Below, piece after piece: positions 9,428 through 18,029 of a DNA stretch of 64,000 nucleotides (within the stretch, counting starts at the first letter, position 1; every line of letters begins with the position of its first letter). The position numbers and the translations under genes were made by a program. The notes below the pieces were generated by a model that saw nothing but the letters and a program-made list of their open reading frames with translations, was not told the origin of the DNA and ran no database searches. Location of the stretch: positions 4,712,001-4,776,000 of the forward strand of contig NZ_CP011072.1 in the NCBI RefSeq assembly GCF_001190925.1, in the 5' to 3' direction. Source of the stretch: Azoarcus sp. CIB (GTDB taxonomy: Bacteria; Pseudomonadota; Gammaproteobacteria; Burkholderiales; Rhodocyclaceae).

Positions 9428-9963
9428 CCCTCGATCACCTCGATCACGTGGCTCTGATTGGTATAAATACACAGATCGCCCGCGATCTGCAGTGATTTAC
9501 GCACGATTTCCTCGGGTGGAAGCTCAGTGTTTTCCAGCAACGCGCGCGCCGCCGACTGCGCATAGGCGCCACCGCTGCCGATCGCGACGATGCCCAGCTC
9601 CGGCTCCAACACGTCGCCATTACCGGTGATCACCAGCGAATTGTCGCGATCCGCGACCGCCAGCATCGCCTCCAGTCGCCGCAGCACGCGGTCCGTGCGC
9701 CAATCCTTGGCAAGCTCCACCGCGCTGCGCAGCAGGTTGCCCTGATGCTTCTCCAGCTTTGCCTCGAAGCGCTCGATCAGCGTGAAGGCATCCGCCGTGC
9801 CGCCCGCGAAACCCGCGAGGATCTTGCCCTGATAGATCGGCCGTACCTTGCGCGCCGTCGCCTTGATGACGATATTGCCCAGGGTGACCTGGCCGTCGCC
9901 TCCCAGCGCGACACGATTGCCGCGGCGCACCGAGAGGATCGTGGTGCCGTGATACTGTTCCAT
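9424..9963 (-). CDS. hslV: ATP-dependent protease peptidase subunit HslV
   Basis: The 179-residue threonine protease resembles proteasome beta subunits. The start [12 protein letters not shown] indicates a short propeptide cleaved before the catalytic Thr of the TT pair, as in other betaproteobacterial HslV proteins; E. coli HslV begins directly with [11 protein letters not shown] and the [11 protein letters not shown] segment are typical. It forms a two-ring dodecamer capped by HslU. A 37-base gap separates it from the upstream STAS gene. Confidence 0.98.
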   Translation of the reverse strand: MEQYHGTTILSVRRGNRVALGGDGQVTLGNIVIKATARKVRPIYQGKILAGFAGGTADAFTLIERFEAKLEKHQGNLLRSAVELAKDWRTDRVLRRLEAMLAVADRDNSLVITGNGDVLEPELGIVAIGSGGAYAQSAARALLENTELPPEEIVRKSLQIAGDLCIYTNQSHVIEVIEG

Positions 9964-10000
9964 TCGATTTTCCTCGAGTCCGAAAGGACGGCGAATCCGG

Positions 10001-11170
10001 TCAGCTACGCAGCAGCACCACGGCGACCTGATCGACCCCCATCACCCGCAGCAATGCGGCGACCATCGCGTTAACATTGCGCAGCACGACCGTCTTACCC
10101 TGCGCCTGCAGGGTTGCAAGAATATTGAAAAGCGTGCCCGCGCTGACGAAATCGATGCGGCGCAACTGGCCACAGTCGACCTCGACGCTCTGCAGGCCGC
10201 TCGCGTGCGCGGCCAGCTTGCGGATCTTCTCGACCGCCGCGCTGGTAAGGTCCCCGTCGAGCACGAAATCGTCGCTCGCGGGCGCGTCCAGATCGAGCGC
10301 GACCTCATGGACTGCCGTCGTCGAGGCCGCCTGTGCGACGCGCGCCTCCCAGGACGGCGGCGACTCCTCGAAGGTGATCGCGTAATCCACCGCCAGGTTC
10401 TCGAAACGCTCCTGCTCGCCGGTGTGCTGCAGCATCTCCAGCATCAGCAGCCAGATGTCCCGCCCGCTGGGCTCGCCGGTGCGCACCTGTCCGGCCAGCA
10501 TCTCCGCGAGTTGGCCGCAGTTCAGCAGCGACACCTTCACGCGCTCCGCCGCGAGTTCGCGCAACACGTTGCGAAACAGCGTGCATCCGTTTTCATCGAC
10601 CGAGCGCAGACGCCCCAGATCGATGCGGATCGCGCCGCTCTTCTTGCCGATGATGGCGATCTGCTGGAACTGCGCCGCGGCCTGACCGGAAAGGCTGCCC
10701 GACATGTTCACCATCGGCGCCACGTTCGAACGCGGATTTTCCTGCGCACTCGACAAATCCGTCCACGGCGGCGGCGACCGCTCGAAGCGCGTCGCGTAGT
10801 CCAGCACCCGCGCCTCGAAACGCTGGCGCTGCCCGGTCAGCCGGTACAGGTCGAGCAGCATCATCCACAGGCCCTCGCCCGTATGGCTGCCCTGCCCGTC
10901 CAGCACCGCATTGAGCGCCGCCTCCGCCTCCACCGTGTTTCCGTTCGCGTACAGCACGGCGGCTTCCTCATAGGCAGCACCGATGCCCGCACCCATCTCC
11001 TGCACTTCGACCTGGCCGGCGCAATGCGCCAGGGCGTGCGTCGGGTCGCCGACCGAAAAATCCAGCTTGGACAGCTCAGGCGGCTCCGCTGGCGGCGTCG
11101 CCGACGAAGGCGCGGTACCTGACGGCGGCGTACCGGGAGCGGGCTTCTTGCCGAAGAATGGAAGAACCAC
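10001..11170 (-). CDS. Protein with duplicated helical + STAS-like modules
   Basis: The 389 residues contain two similar units. Each has a helical segment with an LxLL...Y/LxxTGxxxRFE...YAxxFExSPPxW pattern, followed by a STAS-like alpha/beta domain. The first STAS-like region has [16 protein letters not shown] and the second has [21 protein letters not shown] domains commonly relay partner-switching signals or bind nucleotides or lipids; the helical parts recall FimV-type TPR segments. A GTG start at 11170 (MVLPFFGKK) with AGG upstream is preferred; an ATG at 11224 is possible. The function is unknown. It is encoded upstream of hslVU on the same strand. Confidence 0.7.
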   Translation of the reverse strand: MVLPFFGKKPAPGTPPSGTAPSSATPPAEPPELSKLDFSVGDPTHALAHCAGQVEVQEMGAGIGAAYEEAAVLYANGNTVEAEAALNAVLDGQGSHTGEGLWMMLLDLYRLTGQRQRFEARVLDYATRFERSPPPWTDLSSAQENPRSNVAPMVNMSGSLSGQAAAQFQQIAIIGKKSGAIRIDLGRLRSVDENGCTLFRNVLRELAAERVKVSLLNCGQLAEMLAGQVRTGEPSGRDIWLLMLEMLQHTGEQERFENLAVDYAITFEESPPSWEARVAQAASTTAVHEVALDLDAPASDDFVLDGDLTSAAVEKIRKLAAHASGLQSVEVDCGQLRRIDFVSAGTLFNILATLQAQGKTVVLRNVNAMVAALLRVMGVDQVAVVLLRS

Positions 11171-11319
11171 GTTACGACCTGTGCAAACGGAAATGGACTT
11201 GTCGGGGATGTGGAAGGATAGCATTTCGGAACCGGCTCTTGCGCCCCTTGCTGCACCGCAGCCGAACGCAGGGCCGACCTCACCTTACCTTTTGCAAAAC
11301 AGTCCGGGCGCCGCGGATG

Positions 11320-11347
11320 TTAAATAAGGCGCACCGTCGGCTAGAAT
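11320..11347 (+). promoter_or_regulatory. Candidate promoter of the ybgC-tol-pal operon
   Basis: A TAGAAT -10 box (11342-11347) has a weak TTAAAT -35-like hexamer 16 bases upstream. Transcription would start at or next to the ybgC ATG at 11354, implying a leaderless or nearly leaderless message; there is no Shine-Dalgarno sequence before that ATG. Confidence 0.35.
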
Positions 11348-11353
11348 GTTGCG

Positions 11354-11800
11354 ATGCACACACCTCGCCCGTCGTCGATCTCCGGCGAAAACTGCGTATT
11401 TTCGCTGCCGGTCCGAGTGTATTACGAGGATACCGACGCCGCCGGAGTCATCTACTACGCCAACTACCTGCGCTACTGCGAACGCGCGCGCACCGAATGG
11501 CTGCGCGCAGCGGGCTTCGAACAACAGAAGCTGCTGACCGAGCAGCGCATCGGCTTCGTCGTCCGGTCCGTCGCCGGCGATTATCTGTCACCCGGAATGC
11601 TCGATGATGCGTTACATGTCACGACGGGGGTCGAAACGCTCCGCGGCGCGAGCCTGGTGTTCGTGCAGAAGGTAATGCGCGGCGAAGAAGTCCTGTTCCG
11701 CGGCCGCTTCGTCATCGCCTGCGTCGACCTCGACAGGAAACGCCCAACCCCGCTCCCCGCAGACATGCGCACAAAACTGGAAAAACTCGTACAAGCATGA
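11354..11800 (+). CDS. ybgC: Tol-Pal system acyl-CoA thioesterase YbgC
   Basis: The 148-residue hotdog-fold thioesterase carries the 4-hydroxybenzoyl-CoA thioesterase-type signature YYEDTDAAGVIYYANYLRY, whose Asp is catalytic. YbgC is cytoplasmic, acts on acyl-CoA or acyl-ACP, and is conserved at the head of tol-pal clusters. Its stop overlaps the tolQ ATG by 4 bases. No ribosome binding site precedes the ATG; translation may begin leaderless, or from a downstream non-ATG codon, since the N-terminal ~15 residues are not conserved in the family. Confidence 0.94.
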   Translation: MHTPRPSSISGENCVFSLPVRVYYEDTDAAGVIYYANYLRYCERARTEWLRAAGFEQQKLLTEQRIGFVVRSVAGDYLSPGMLDDALHVTTGVETLRGASLVFVQKVMRGEEVLFRGRFVIACVDLDRKRPTPLPADMRTKLEKLVQA

Positions 11801-12471
11801 CCGCCACTCACGATCTCTCGATCATCAGCCTCATCGGCCAGGCCAGTGTCCTGGTCCAGCTCGTCATGGCCCTGCTCGCAGGCCTGTCGCTCCTGTCCTG
11901 GTACTGGATCTTCCGCAAATCCTTCCAGATCCGCGCCGCCCGCAACAAGACCAACGGCTTCGAGCGCGACTTCTGGAGCGGCGGCGACCTCAACTCGATG
12001 TTCCAGTCGGCCGCCGCCGCGCGTCATGAAACCGGCGGCATGGAGCGCATCTTCGAGTCCGGCTACCGCGAATTCACCAAGCTACGCAGCAAGAGCCACG
12101 ATCACGCGGCGGTCATCGACGGCGCGCGGCGCGCGATGCGCGCCACCTACCAGCGCGAGGTCGACGATCTCGAAGCGCACCTCGCCTTCCTCGCCTCGGT
12201 CGGCTCGGTGTCCCCGTACATCGGCCTCTTCGGCACCGTGTGGGGCATCATGAACGCCTTCCGCGGCCTGTCCAACGTCAGCTCCGCAACCCTCGCGAAC
12301 GTCGCCCCGGGCATCGCCGAGGCGCTGGTCGCCACCGCGATCGGCCTCTTCGCCGCGATCCCAGCGGTGGTCGCCTACAACCGCTTCGCGCACGACATCG
12401 ACCGCATCAGCATCCGCTTCGAGAGCTTCATGGAAGAGTTCTCGAACATCCTGCAGCGCCAATTGCGCTGA
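11797..12471 (+). CDS. tolQ: Tol-Pal proton channel subunit TolQ
   Basis: The 224-residue inner-membrane protein of the MotA/TolQ/ExbB family has three transmembrane helices. One is near residues 18-38 and two lie after residue 130, with the conserved GSVSPYIGLFGTVWGIM and PGIAEALVATAIGL segments. TolQ forms the pentameric stator around a TolR dimer and uses the proton motive force to drive TolA during outer-membrane constriction. The start overlaps the ybgC stop. Confidence 0.98.
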   Translation: MTATHDLSIISLIGQASVLVQLVMALLAGLSLLSWYWIFRKSFQIRAARNKTNGFERDFWSGGDLNSMFQSAAAARHETGGMERIFESGYREFTKLRSKSHDHAAVIDGARRAMRATYQREVDDLEAHLAFLASVGSVSPYIGLFGTVWGIMNAFRGLSNVSSATLANVAPGIAEALVATAIGLFAAIPAVVAYNRFAHDIDRISIRFESFMEEFSNILQRQLR

Positions 12472-12487
12472 GCGGGAGGAAACACCG

Positions 12488-12898
12488 ATGCGCCAGCGCC
12501 GCCTGATGAACCAGATCAACGTCGTGCCTTACATCGACGTGATGCTGGTGCTGCTCGTGATCTTCATGGTCACCGCGCCGATGATCCAGACCGGCAGCGT
12601 CGATCTCCCCACCGTGGGCGGAGTGCCGCAACCGCCGGCCGAAGCGATGGTGGTGTCCGTGAAGAAGGACGGCTCGCTGACCTTCAAGGTCACGAGCAAC
12701 TCGACCGAGCAGAAGATGAGCAACACCGAATTGCTGCGCGAACTGCACAACGCGCTGCAGCGCAATCCGCAGCAACCGATCCTGGTCGCCGCAGACAAGC
12801 AGGTGTCGTACGAACGAGTGATGGACACGCTGGACAGCATCCGCAAGGCCGGCTTCCAGAAGGTCGGCCTCCAGACGAGCACCAGCAGCACCCGATGA
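12488..12898 (+). CDS. tolR: Tol-Pal proton channel subunit TolR
   Basis: The 136-residue ExbD/TolR-family protein has a short cytoplasmic tail and a single helix containing INVVPYIDVMLVLLVIFMV, whose Asp is the proton-carrying residue. A periplasmic domain (VAADKQVSYERVMDTLDSI) follows. A GGGAGG ribosome binding site precedes the ATG. Its end overlaps tolA by 4 bases. Confidence 0.97.
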   Translation: MRQRRLMNQINVVPYIDVMLVLLVIFMVTAPMIQTGSVDLPTVGGVPQPPAEAMVVSVKKDGSLTFKVTSNSTEQKMSNTELLRELHNALQRNPQQPILVAADKQVSYERVMDTLDSIRKAGFQKVGLQTSTSSTR

Positions 12899-13749
12899 AA
12901 GACACGCACCTTGACCTGCAGCGCGACCAGCCCGGCAAATGGGCCTCGCTGGCGCTGACGGTCGCCGTTCACCTGGGCCTCGTTGCGTTCCTGATCTTCG
13001 GCATCCGCTGGCAGAGCAGTCCGCCCGCGGCGCTCGAAGTCGAACTCGTCGCCCCGCCCGCGGCCCAACCGACATTACCGCCGCCCGCGCCGGAACCCAA
13101 GCCGGAGCCGAAACCCGAACCCAGGCCGGAGCCGCCCAAACCCCAGCCCAAGCCGGAACCGAAGCCCGAACCCAAGCCCGAGCCGAAGAAACCCGAACCG
13201 AAGCCGGACATCGCGACCAAGGCGCCCGAGGTCAAGAAACCGCCCAAACCGGAACCGAAGCCCGAGCCCAAACCGGAACCCAAACCCGAGCCGAAGAAGC
13301 CCGAACCGAAGCCGGAGCCCAAGAAGCCCGAGCCCAAGCCGGTGACACCGCCCAAGGACGATTACCTGGCGCAGAAGCTCGCGCAGGAAACGGCGCAAAC
13401 CCGCGCCCGCGCAGACCTCGAACGCATGATGCGCGAGGATGCCGCACGTTCGTCGGCCACGCGCACGAAGGGCGTCGTCGACGCCTACCGGAACGCGATC
13501 AGCACCAAGGTGCGCGGCAATCTGCTGCGCCCGCCCGGTCTGAGCGGCAACCCCGAGGCGGTGTTCGAGGTCGATCAGCTCCCCAGCGGCGAGGTGCTCG
13601 CGATCCGCCTCAAGCGCTCCTCGGGCGTCGCGGCGCTCGACGATGCGATCGAGCGCGCGATCCGGCGTTCGAGCCCGTTGCCGCTGCCCAAGGAGCCGGA
13701 ACTGTTCGAGCGCACCCTCGAACTGCGCTTCCGGCCGCTCGAAGAATAA
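12895..13749 (+). CDS. tolA: Cell envelope integrity protein TolA
   Basis: The 284-residue protein has one N-terminal transmembrane helix (residues 20-40), a long periplasmic spacer dominated by KPEP repeats (about residues 63-153), a helical segment with QKLAQETAQTRARADLERMM, and a C-terminal TonB-like domain containing VVDAYRNAISTKVRGNL. It links the TolQR motor to TolB/Pal. The spacer differs from the alanine/lysine-rich helical domain II of E. coli TolA; Pro-Lys repeats suggest an extended polyproline rod, as in TonB. Confidence 0.95.
   Translation: MKDTHLDLQRDQPGKWASLALTVAVHLGLVAFLIFGIRWQSSPPAALEVELVAPPAAQPTLPPPAPEPKPEPKPEPRPEPPKPQPKPEPKPEPKPEPKKPEPKPDIATKAPEVKKPPKPEPKPEPKPEPKPEPKKPEPKPEPKKPEPKPVTPPKDDYLAQKLAQETAQTRARADLERMMREDAARSSATRTKGVVDAYRNAISTKVRGNLLRPPGLSGNPEAVFEVDQLPSGEVLAIRLKRSSGVAALDDAIERAIRRSSPLPLPKEPELFERTLELRFRPLEE
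13087..13350 (+). repeat. KPEP-coding tandem repeats inside tolA
   Basis: About 88 codons are built from Lys-Pro-Glu-Pro units with variants (RPEP, KPQP, KKPEP) and one break at about 13207-13239 (DIATKAPEVKK). At DNA level this is a degenerate 12-base repeat mixing AAGCCGGAGCCG and AAACCCGAACCC forms, a likely site of copy-number variation. Confidence 0.9.
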
Positions 13750-13803
13750 GGGAACCATTCGAATCAGTTTCGATCTTTAGGCATCGCGTTCGACTCCATT
13801 CGT

Positions 13804-13809
13804 TATAAT
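13804..13809 (+). promoter_or_regulatory. Candidate -10 box upstream of tolB
   Basis: A perfect TATAAT lies 23 bases before the tolB ATG in the 83-base tolA-tolB gap. No good -35 is seen at the right distance, so an internal tolB-pal promoter is possible but unproven. CTTTAGGCA occurs twice around it. Confidence 0.35.
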
Positions 13810-13832
13810 TCGCCTTTAGGCAAGCCCCAGCC

Positions 13833-15125
13833 ATGAGAAAACTCCGCTCCGCATACCATCTGCTCATCGCTGCCGCACTGACCCTCGTCAGCGCCGTCGC
13901 GCATGCACAGCTGTCGATCGAGATCACGGGCGCCGGCGCGAGCCGCTTCCCCGTCGCGATCCCCGTGTTCGAAAACGAAGGCAGCCTGCCGCGTGGCGTC
14001 ACCGACGTCGTGCGCGCCGACCTCGAGCGCAGCGGACTCTTCAGCCTCGTCGACATGGGCCTCGCCGCCTTCCCCGTTACGGCCGTTCCCGATATGGCCT
14101 CGGTCCGCGGCCGCGGCGCCGACGCGGTGCTGACCGGCAGCATCTTTCAGCAAGGCGACGGCCGCTTCGAAGTGCGCTTCCGCCTCTTCGACACGCAGAA
14201 GCAAACCGAACTGGGCGGTCTGTCGATGCGCATGGCCCCGGCACAGAACCGCGCCATCGGCCACAAGATCGCCGATTTCGTTTACGAGAAGCTCACCGGC
14301 CAGCCCGGCTACTTCTCGACCCGCATCGCCTACGTCGTCAAGAGCGGCCCGAACGCGGCGCCGCGCTACGAGCTGCAGATCGCCGACGCCGACGGCATGA
14401 ACGCCGCCGCCGCACTGGCCTCGCGCGAACCGATCATCTCGCCCGCCTGGGCGCCGGACGGCCAGCGTCTCGCCTACGTCTCGTTCGAGGCCAAGAAGCC
14501 CGTCGTCTACGTGCATACCCTTGCCACCGGCCAGCGCCAGGTGGTCGCGAACTTCAAGGGCTCCAACTCCGCCCCGGCTTGGGCACCGGACGGCCAGCGC
14601 CTCGCCGTCGTGCTCACGAAGGACGGCCAGTCGCAGCTCTACGTCCTTAATGCCGACGGCTCCGGCGTGCGCCGCCTCGCCACTTCGCCTGGCATCGACA
14701 CCGAACCCGCATGGTCGCCCGACGGCGCGTGGATCTACTTCACCTCCGACCGCGGCGGCAGCCCGCAGATCTACCGTACCTCCTCCAGCGGCGGCAGTGC
14801 CCAGCGCGTCAGCTTCGAAGGCAACTACAACGTGACCCCGCGCCCCTCGGCCGACGGCACGAGCCTTGCCTTCATCACGCGCAACAGCGGGCGCTTCCAG
14901 GTGGCCATCATGGACCTCACCACCCGCCAGACCACGATCCTCACCGACTCGGCGCGTGACGAGTCGCCCAGCTTCGCGCCCAACGGCCGCATGATCCTCT
15001 ACGCCACCGACGCCGGCGGCCGCGGAGTGCTTGCAGCAGTTTCGTCCGACGGCCGGGTGAAGCAGCGCCTGTCGGTGCAGGCCGCCGATGTCCGCGAGCC
15101 CTCCTGGGGCCCGCAGAGCCGGTAA
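13833..15125 (+). CDS. tolB: Tol-Pal periplasmic protein TolB
   Basis: The 430-residue protein has a cleavable signal peptide ending at AHA (about residue 25), an N-terminal alpha/beta domain and a six-bladed beta-propeller. Repeated motifs of the type PAWAPDGQRLA mark the blades; there are at least four from residue 205 on. TolB binds Pal and TolA in the periplasm and releases Pal to peptidoglycan when TolA pulls. It sits in the conserved order between tolA and pal. Confidence 0.98.
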   Translation: MRKLRSAYHLLIAAALTLVSAVAHAQLSIEITGAGASRFPVAIPVFENEGSLPRGVTDVVRADLERSGLFSLVDMGLAAFPVTAVPDMASVRGRGADAVLTGSIFQQGDGRFEVRFRLFDTQKQTELGGLSMRMAPAQNRAIGHKIADFVYEKLTGQPGYFSTRIAYVVKSGPNAAPRYELQIADADGMNAAAALASREPIISPAWAPDGQRLAYVSFEAKKPVVYVHTLATGQRQVVANFKGSNSAPAWAPDGQRLAVVLTKDGQSQLYVLNADGSGVRRLATSPGIDTEPAWSPDGAWIYFTSDRGGSPQIYRTSSSGGSAQRVSFEGNYNVTPRPSADGTSLAFITRNSGRFQVAIMDLTTRQTTILTDSARDESPSFAPNGRMILYATDAGGRGVLAAVSSDGRVKQRLSVQAADVREPSWGPQSR

Positions 15126-15172
15126 CTCCCTCCCGCAAGCAACAACACTGTTCGACTAGATCAGGAAACCCC

Positions 15173-15706
15173 ATGAAAAAAGTGCTCGTCCCCGTCCTCC
15201 TTTCCACCCTTCTCGCCGCTTGCAGCAGCACCGGCACCTTCGACCAGCCCGCCGCCGGCGCCGCTGTCGATGAGCGCAGCCAGGGCGCCGGCTCCGGCGT
15301 CGCCACCGTGACCGCCCCGAGCGCATCCGGCTCCGGCATCGCCGCGCTGACCGACCCGAAGAACATCCTGTCCAAGCGCAGCGTGATGTTCGACTTCGAC
15401 AGCTACGTCATCCGTGACGAGGCCCGTCCGCTGGTCGAAGCGCACGCCAAGTTCCTCGTGCAGAACCCGACGATGAAGATGCTGATCCAGGGCAACGCCG
15501 ACGAGCGCGGCAGCCGCGAATACAACCTCGCCCTCGGCCAGAAACGTGCCGACGCCGTGCGCAAGGCCCTGACCCTGCTCGGCGCCAAGGAAACGCAGAT
15601 CGAATCCGTCAGCCTCGGCGAGGAAAAGCCGCGCTGCACGGAAGCGACGGAAGACTGCTTCGCGCAGAACCGTCGCGGTGACATGCTCTACTCGGGCGAA
15701 TTCTGA
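15173..15706 (+). CDS. pal: Peptidoglycan-associated lipoprotein Pal
   Basis: The 177-residue outer-membrane lipoprotein has a lipobox (LLAAC, Cys near residue 16) after a short signal. A linker and an OmpA-like peptidoglycan-binding domain follow, with MFDFDSYVIRDEA and GNADERGSREYN contacting meso-DAP. The ATG has an AGGAAA ribosome binding site. The TGA overlaps the next start (TGATG), coupling it to cpoB. Confidence 0.98.
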   Translation: MKKVLVPVLLSTLLAACSSTGTFDQPAAGAAVDERSQGAGSGVATVTAPSASGSGIAALTDPKNILSKRSVMFDFDSYVIRDEARPLVEAHAKFLVQNPTMKMLIQGNADERGSREYNLALGQKRADAVRKALTLLGAKETQIESVSLGEEKPRCTEATEDCFAQNRRGDMLYSGEF

Positions 15707-16434
15707 TGACGCGCCTCCTGCCGCTCGCGGTCGTTGCCGCCCTGTCGTACGTCGCGCCGTCCCACGCGCTGTTCGACGACGAGGAGGCGCGGCGCGCAAT
15801 CACCAACTTGCGCACGGACATCACCCCCCGCATCGAACGGCTGGAGGCCAGCAGCAGCGGGCAGCTCGAACTGGCGAACCAGAACGAGCTGCTTCGCACC
15901 GAAGTATCGAAACTCCACGGACAACTCGAAGTCCTCTTGCACGAGATCGAAGCGCTGAAGCAGCGCCAACGCGATTTCTACGTCGATCTCGACAACCGCG
16001 TGCGCAAGCTCGAGACCGCACCGGTCGCAGCCGCGCCGGAAGCCCCCGCGCCCGATCCCGCAGCCGAGTCGCGCGACTACGAAGCCGCGCTGAACCTGCT
16101 CAAGGAAGGCAAGTACAAGGAAGCGCAAGCCGCCTTCGACCAATTCATCAAGCGCTACCCGCGCAGCGGCGTGCAGCCCGGCGCGCATTTCTGGGCCGGC
16201 AATGCCGCCCTGCAGGCGAAGGAAGTCGCTGTCGCCAACAACTATTTCAAGAGCGTGCTGACGAACTGGCCGAACGACCCCGTCGCGCCCGACGCCATGC
16301 TCGGCATGGCCAACTGCCAGCAAGCCCTGGGCGACGCCAAGTCGTCGCAGGAAACGCTGAAGAAGCTCGTCGAACGCTTCCCCGACAGCTCCGCAGGCAA
16401 GGCGGCCAAGCAGCGCCTCGCACGCAAGTCCTGA
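15706..16434 (+). CDS. cpoB: Cell division coordinator CpoB (YbgF)
   Basis: The 242-residue periplasmic protein has a signal peptide ending near SHA, an N-terminal trimeric coiled coil (about residues 30-105), an Ala/Pro linker and three TPR-like repeats such as YEAALNLLKEGKYKEAQAAF. CpoB links Tol-Pal with PBP1B and coordinates peptidoglycan synthesis with outer-membrane constriction. It is the last gene of the tol-pal group, with queE starting 8 bases later. Confidence 0.95.
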   Translation: MTRLLPLAVVAALSYVAPSHALFDDEEARRAITNLRTDITPRIERLEASSSGQLELANQNELLRTEVSKLHGQLEVLLHEIEALKQRQRDFYVDLDNRVRKLETAPVAAAPEAPAPDPAAESRDYEAALNLLKEGKYKEAQAAFDQFIKRYPRSGVQPGAHFWAGNAALQAKEVAVANNYFKSVLTNWPNDPVAPDAMLGMANCQQALGDAKSSQETLKKLVERFPDSSAGKAAKQRLARKS

Positions 16435-16441
16435 AGTCCGC

Positions 16442-17104
16442 ATGACCCTTTCCGAAACCGCCGGCCCCAGGCTGCGGATCACCGAGATCTTCGCGTCAAT
16501 CCAGGGCGAGTCGACGCGTGTCGGCCTGCCCACGGTGTTCGTGCGCCTGACCGGCTGCCCGCTGCGCTGCAGCTGGTGCGACACCGAATACGCCTTCCAG
16601 GGCGGAGAAAACCGCAGCATCGCCGAGGTGCGCGACGCGGTCGCCACTCACGGCATCCCGCACGTGTGCGTCACCGGCGGCGAGCCGCTGGCACAGAAAT
16701 CCTGCCTCCCGCTGCTCGCGGCCCTGTGCGACGCCGGCTTCTCGGTATCGCTCGAAACCAGCGGCGCGCTCGACATCGCTGCGGTCGATCCACGCGTGTC
16801 GCGCATCATGGACCTCAAGCCCCCCGGCTCGGGCGAGGTCTCGCGCAACCGCTGGGAAAACCTCGCCCACCTCACCGCGCACGACGAGATCAAGATCGTC
16901 CTCGCCGACGAGGCCGATTACGCGTGGGCGAAGGCCCAGATCGCACTGCACGACCTCGCCGGGCGCTGCACCGTCCTGCTGTCGCCGGTACAGGGCAGCC
17001 TCGACCCGACCCTGCTCGCCGAGTGGATCGTGCGCGACCGCCTGCCGGTACGCTTCCAGCTGCAACTGCACAAGATCCTGTGGAACGACGCGCAGGGACG
17101 CTGA
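16442..17104 (+). CDS. queE: 7-carboxy-7-deazaguanine synthase QueE
   Basis: The 220-residue radical SAM enzyme converts 6-carboxytetrahydropterin to 7-carboxy-7-deazaguanine in queuosine synthesis. The cluster-binding motif is [11 protein letters not shown] (CX3CX2C, near residue 39) and VTGGEPL contacts SAM. The N-terminal [13 protein letters not shown] is typical. It lies 8 bases after cpoB and 52 bases before queC and is probably part of the same long transcript. Confidence 0.95.
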   Translation: MTLSETAGPRLRITEIFASIQGESTRVGLPTVFVRLTGCPLRCSWCDTEYAFQGGENRSIAEVRDAVATHGIPHVCVTGGEPLAQKSCLPLLAALCDAGFSVSLETSGALDIAAVDPRVSRIMDLKPPGSGEVSRNRWENLAHLTAHDEIKIVLADEADYAWAKAQIALHDLAGRCTVLLSPVQGSLDPTLLAEWIVRDRLPVRFQLQLHKILWNDAQGR

Positions 17105-17156
17105 ACGCCCGCGTGCCGCGCCCTGTTGTTTTCGCCTCCGCCCGGAGCCCCCTGCC

Positions 17157-17840
17157 ATGACCAACCATCCCGAGCGCGCCGTCATCCTTCTCTCCGGCGG
17201 ACTGGACTCCGCCACCTGCCTCGCGATCGCCCGCGACATGGGCTTCGAGACCTACGCACTGTCGGTCGCCTACGGCCAGCGCCATGCAGCCGAACTCGAC
17301 GCCGCGCGGCGCATCGCCGCCGCGCTCGGCGCACGCGAGCACCGCATCGCGAGCGTCGAGTTGGGCCAGTTCGGCGGCTCCGCACTGACCGACGACAAAA
17401 TCCCCGTTCCCGTCGAAGGCAGCACCGGCGGCATCCCCGTGACCTACGTCCCGGCACGCAACACCGTGATGCTGTCGATTGCGCTGGCCTGGGCCGAGGT
17501 GCTCGGCGCGAACCACATCTTCGTCGGCGTGAATGCGGTCGACTACTCCGGCTACCCGGACTGCCGCCCCGAATTCATCGCCGCCTTCGAGACGATGGCC
17601 AACCTCGCCACCAAGGCCGGCGTCGAGGGCACGCGCCTCAGGATCCACGCGCCGCTGATCGCGCTGTCCAAGGCCGACATCATCCGTCGCGGCAGCGCCT
17701 TGGGCGTCGATTACGGCCAGACCGTTTCCTGCTATCAGGCCGACGACGCCGGGCGCGCGTGCGGCATGTGCGACGCCTGCCGCCTGCGCCGTGCCGGCTT
17801 CGAGGCGGCCGCAGTTCCGGACCCCACGCGGTATGCTTGA
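17157..17840 (+). CDS. queC: 7-cyano-7-deazaguanine (preQ0) synthase QueC
   Basis: The 227-residue N-type ATP-pyrophosphatase converts CDG to preQ0 using ATP and ammonia. The PP-loop [10 protein letters not shown] is near residue 12. Four cysteines in [18 protein letters not shown] near the C-terminus bind the structural zinc. QueD and QueF are not in the window. The 189 bases that follow hold the control region of the two-component genes. Confidence 0.96.
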   Translation: MTNHPERAVILLSGGLDSATCLAIARDMGFETYALSVAYGQRHAAELDAARRIAAALGAREHRIASVELGQFGGSALTDDKIPVPVEGSTGGIPVTYVPARNTVMLSIALAWAEVLGANHIFVGVNAVDYSGYPDCRPEFIAAFETMANLATKAGVEGTRLRIHAPLIALSKADIIRRGSALGVDYGQTVSCYQADDAGRACGMCDACRLRRAGFEAAAVPDPTRYA

Positions 17841-17948
17841 ATACGCATCGCGCCCGGTCCGCACCGGCGCATGCAGACAATGACGGGTGACTGATTCGCC
17901 ATCCCCGGCCGGACACCCATTTCGTAATAGGCGCTCAGTCGAAACCCT

Positions 17949-17962
17949 TTGACCTAGGTCAG
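17949..17962. promoter_or_regulatory. FNR/CRP-family-like palindrome upstream of the kinase gene
   Basis: TTGACCTAGGTCAG contains the perfect 12-base palindrome TGACCTAGGTCA. The half-site layout TTGAC-N4-GTCA matches the geometry of FNR/DNR-superfamily operators (TTGAT-N4-ATCAA). It lies 67 bases before the kinase start, a sensible operator position. The identity of the regulator is inference. Confidence 0.45.
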
Positions 17963-18029
17963 CCCTGTTTGCTGAAAGGTTTCGTAACATCTTTGGCTGT
18001 AACCTTGCGTCCTCGCGGGAGACCTTTCG

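Noticed and set aside
13087-13350. Regular repeats that could suggest a CRISPR array
   Set aside because: The repeats are in frame, encode KPEP units within tolA, have no unique spacers and no cas genes nearby.
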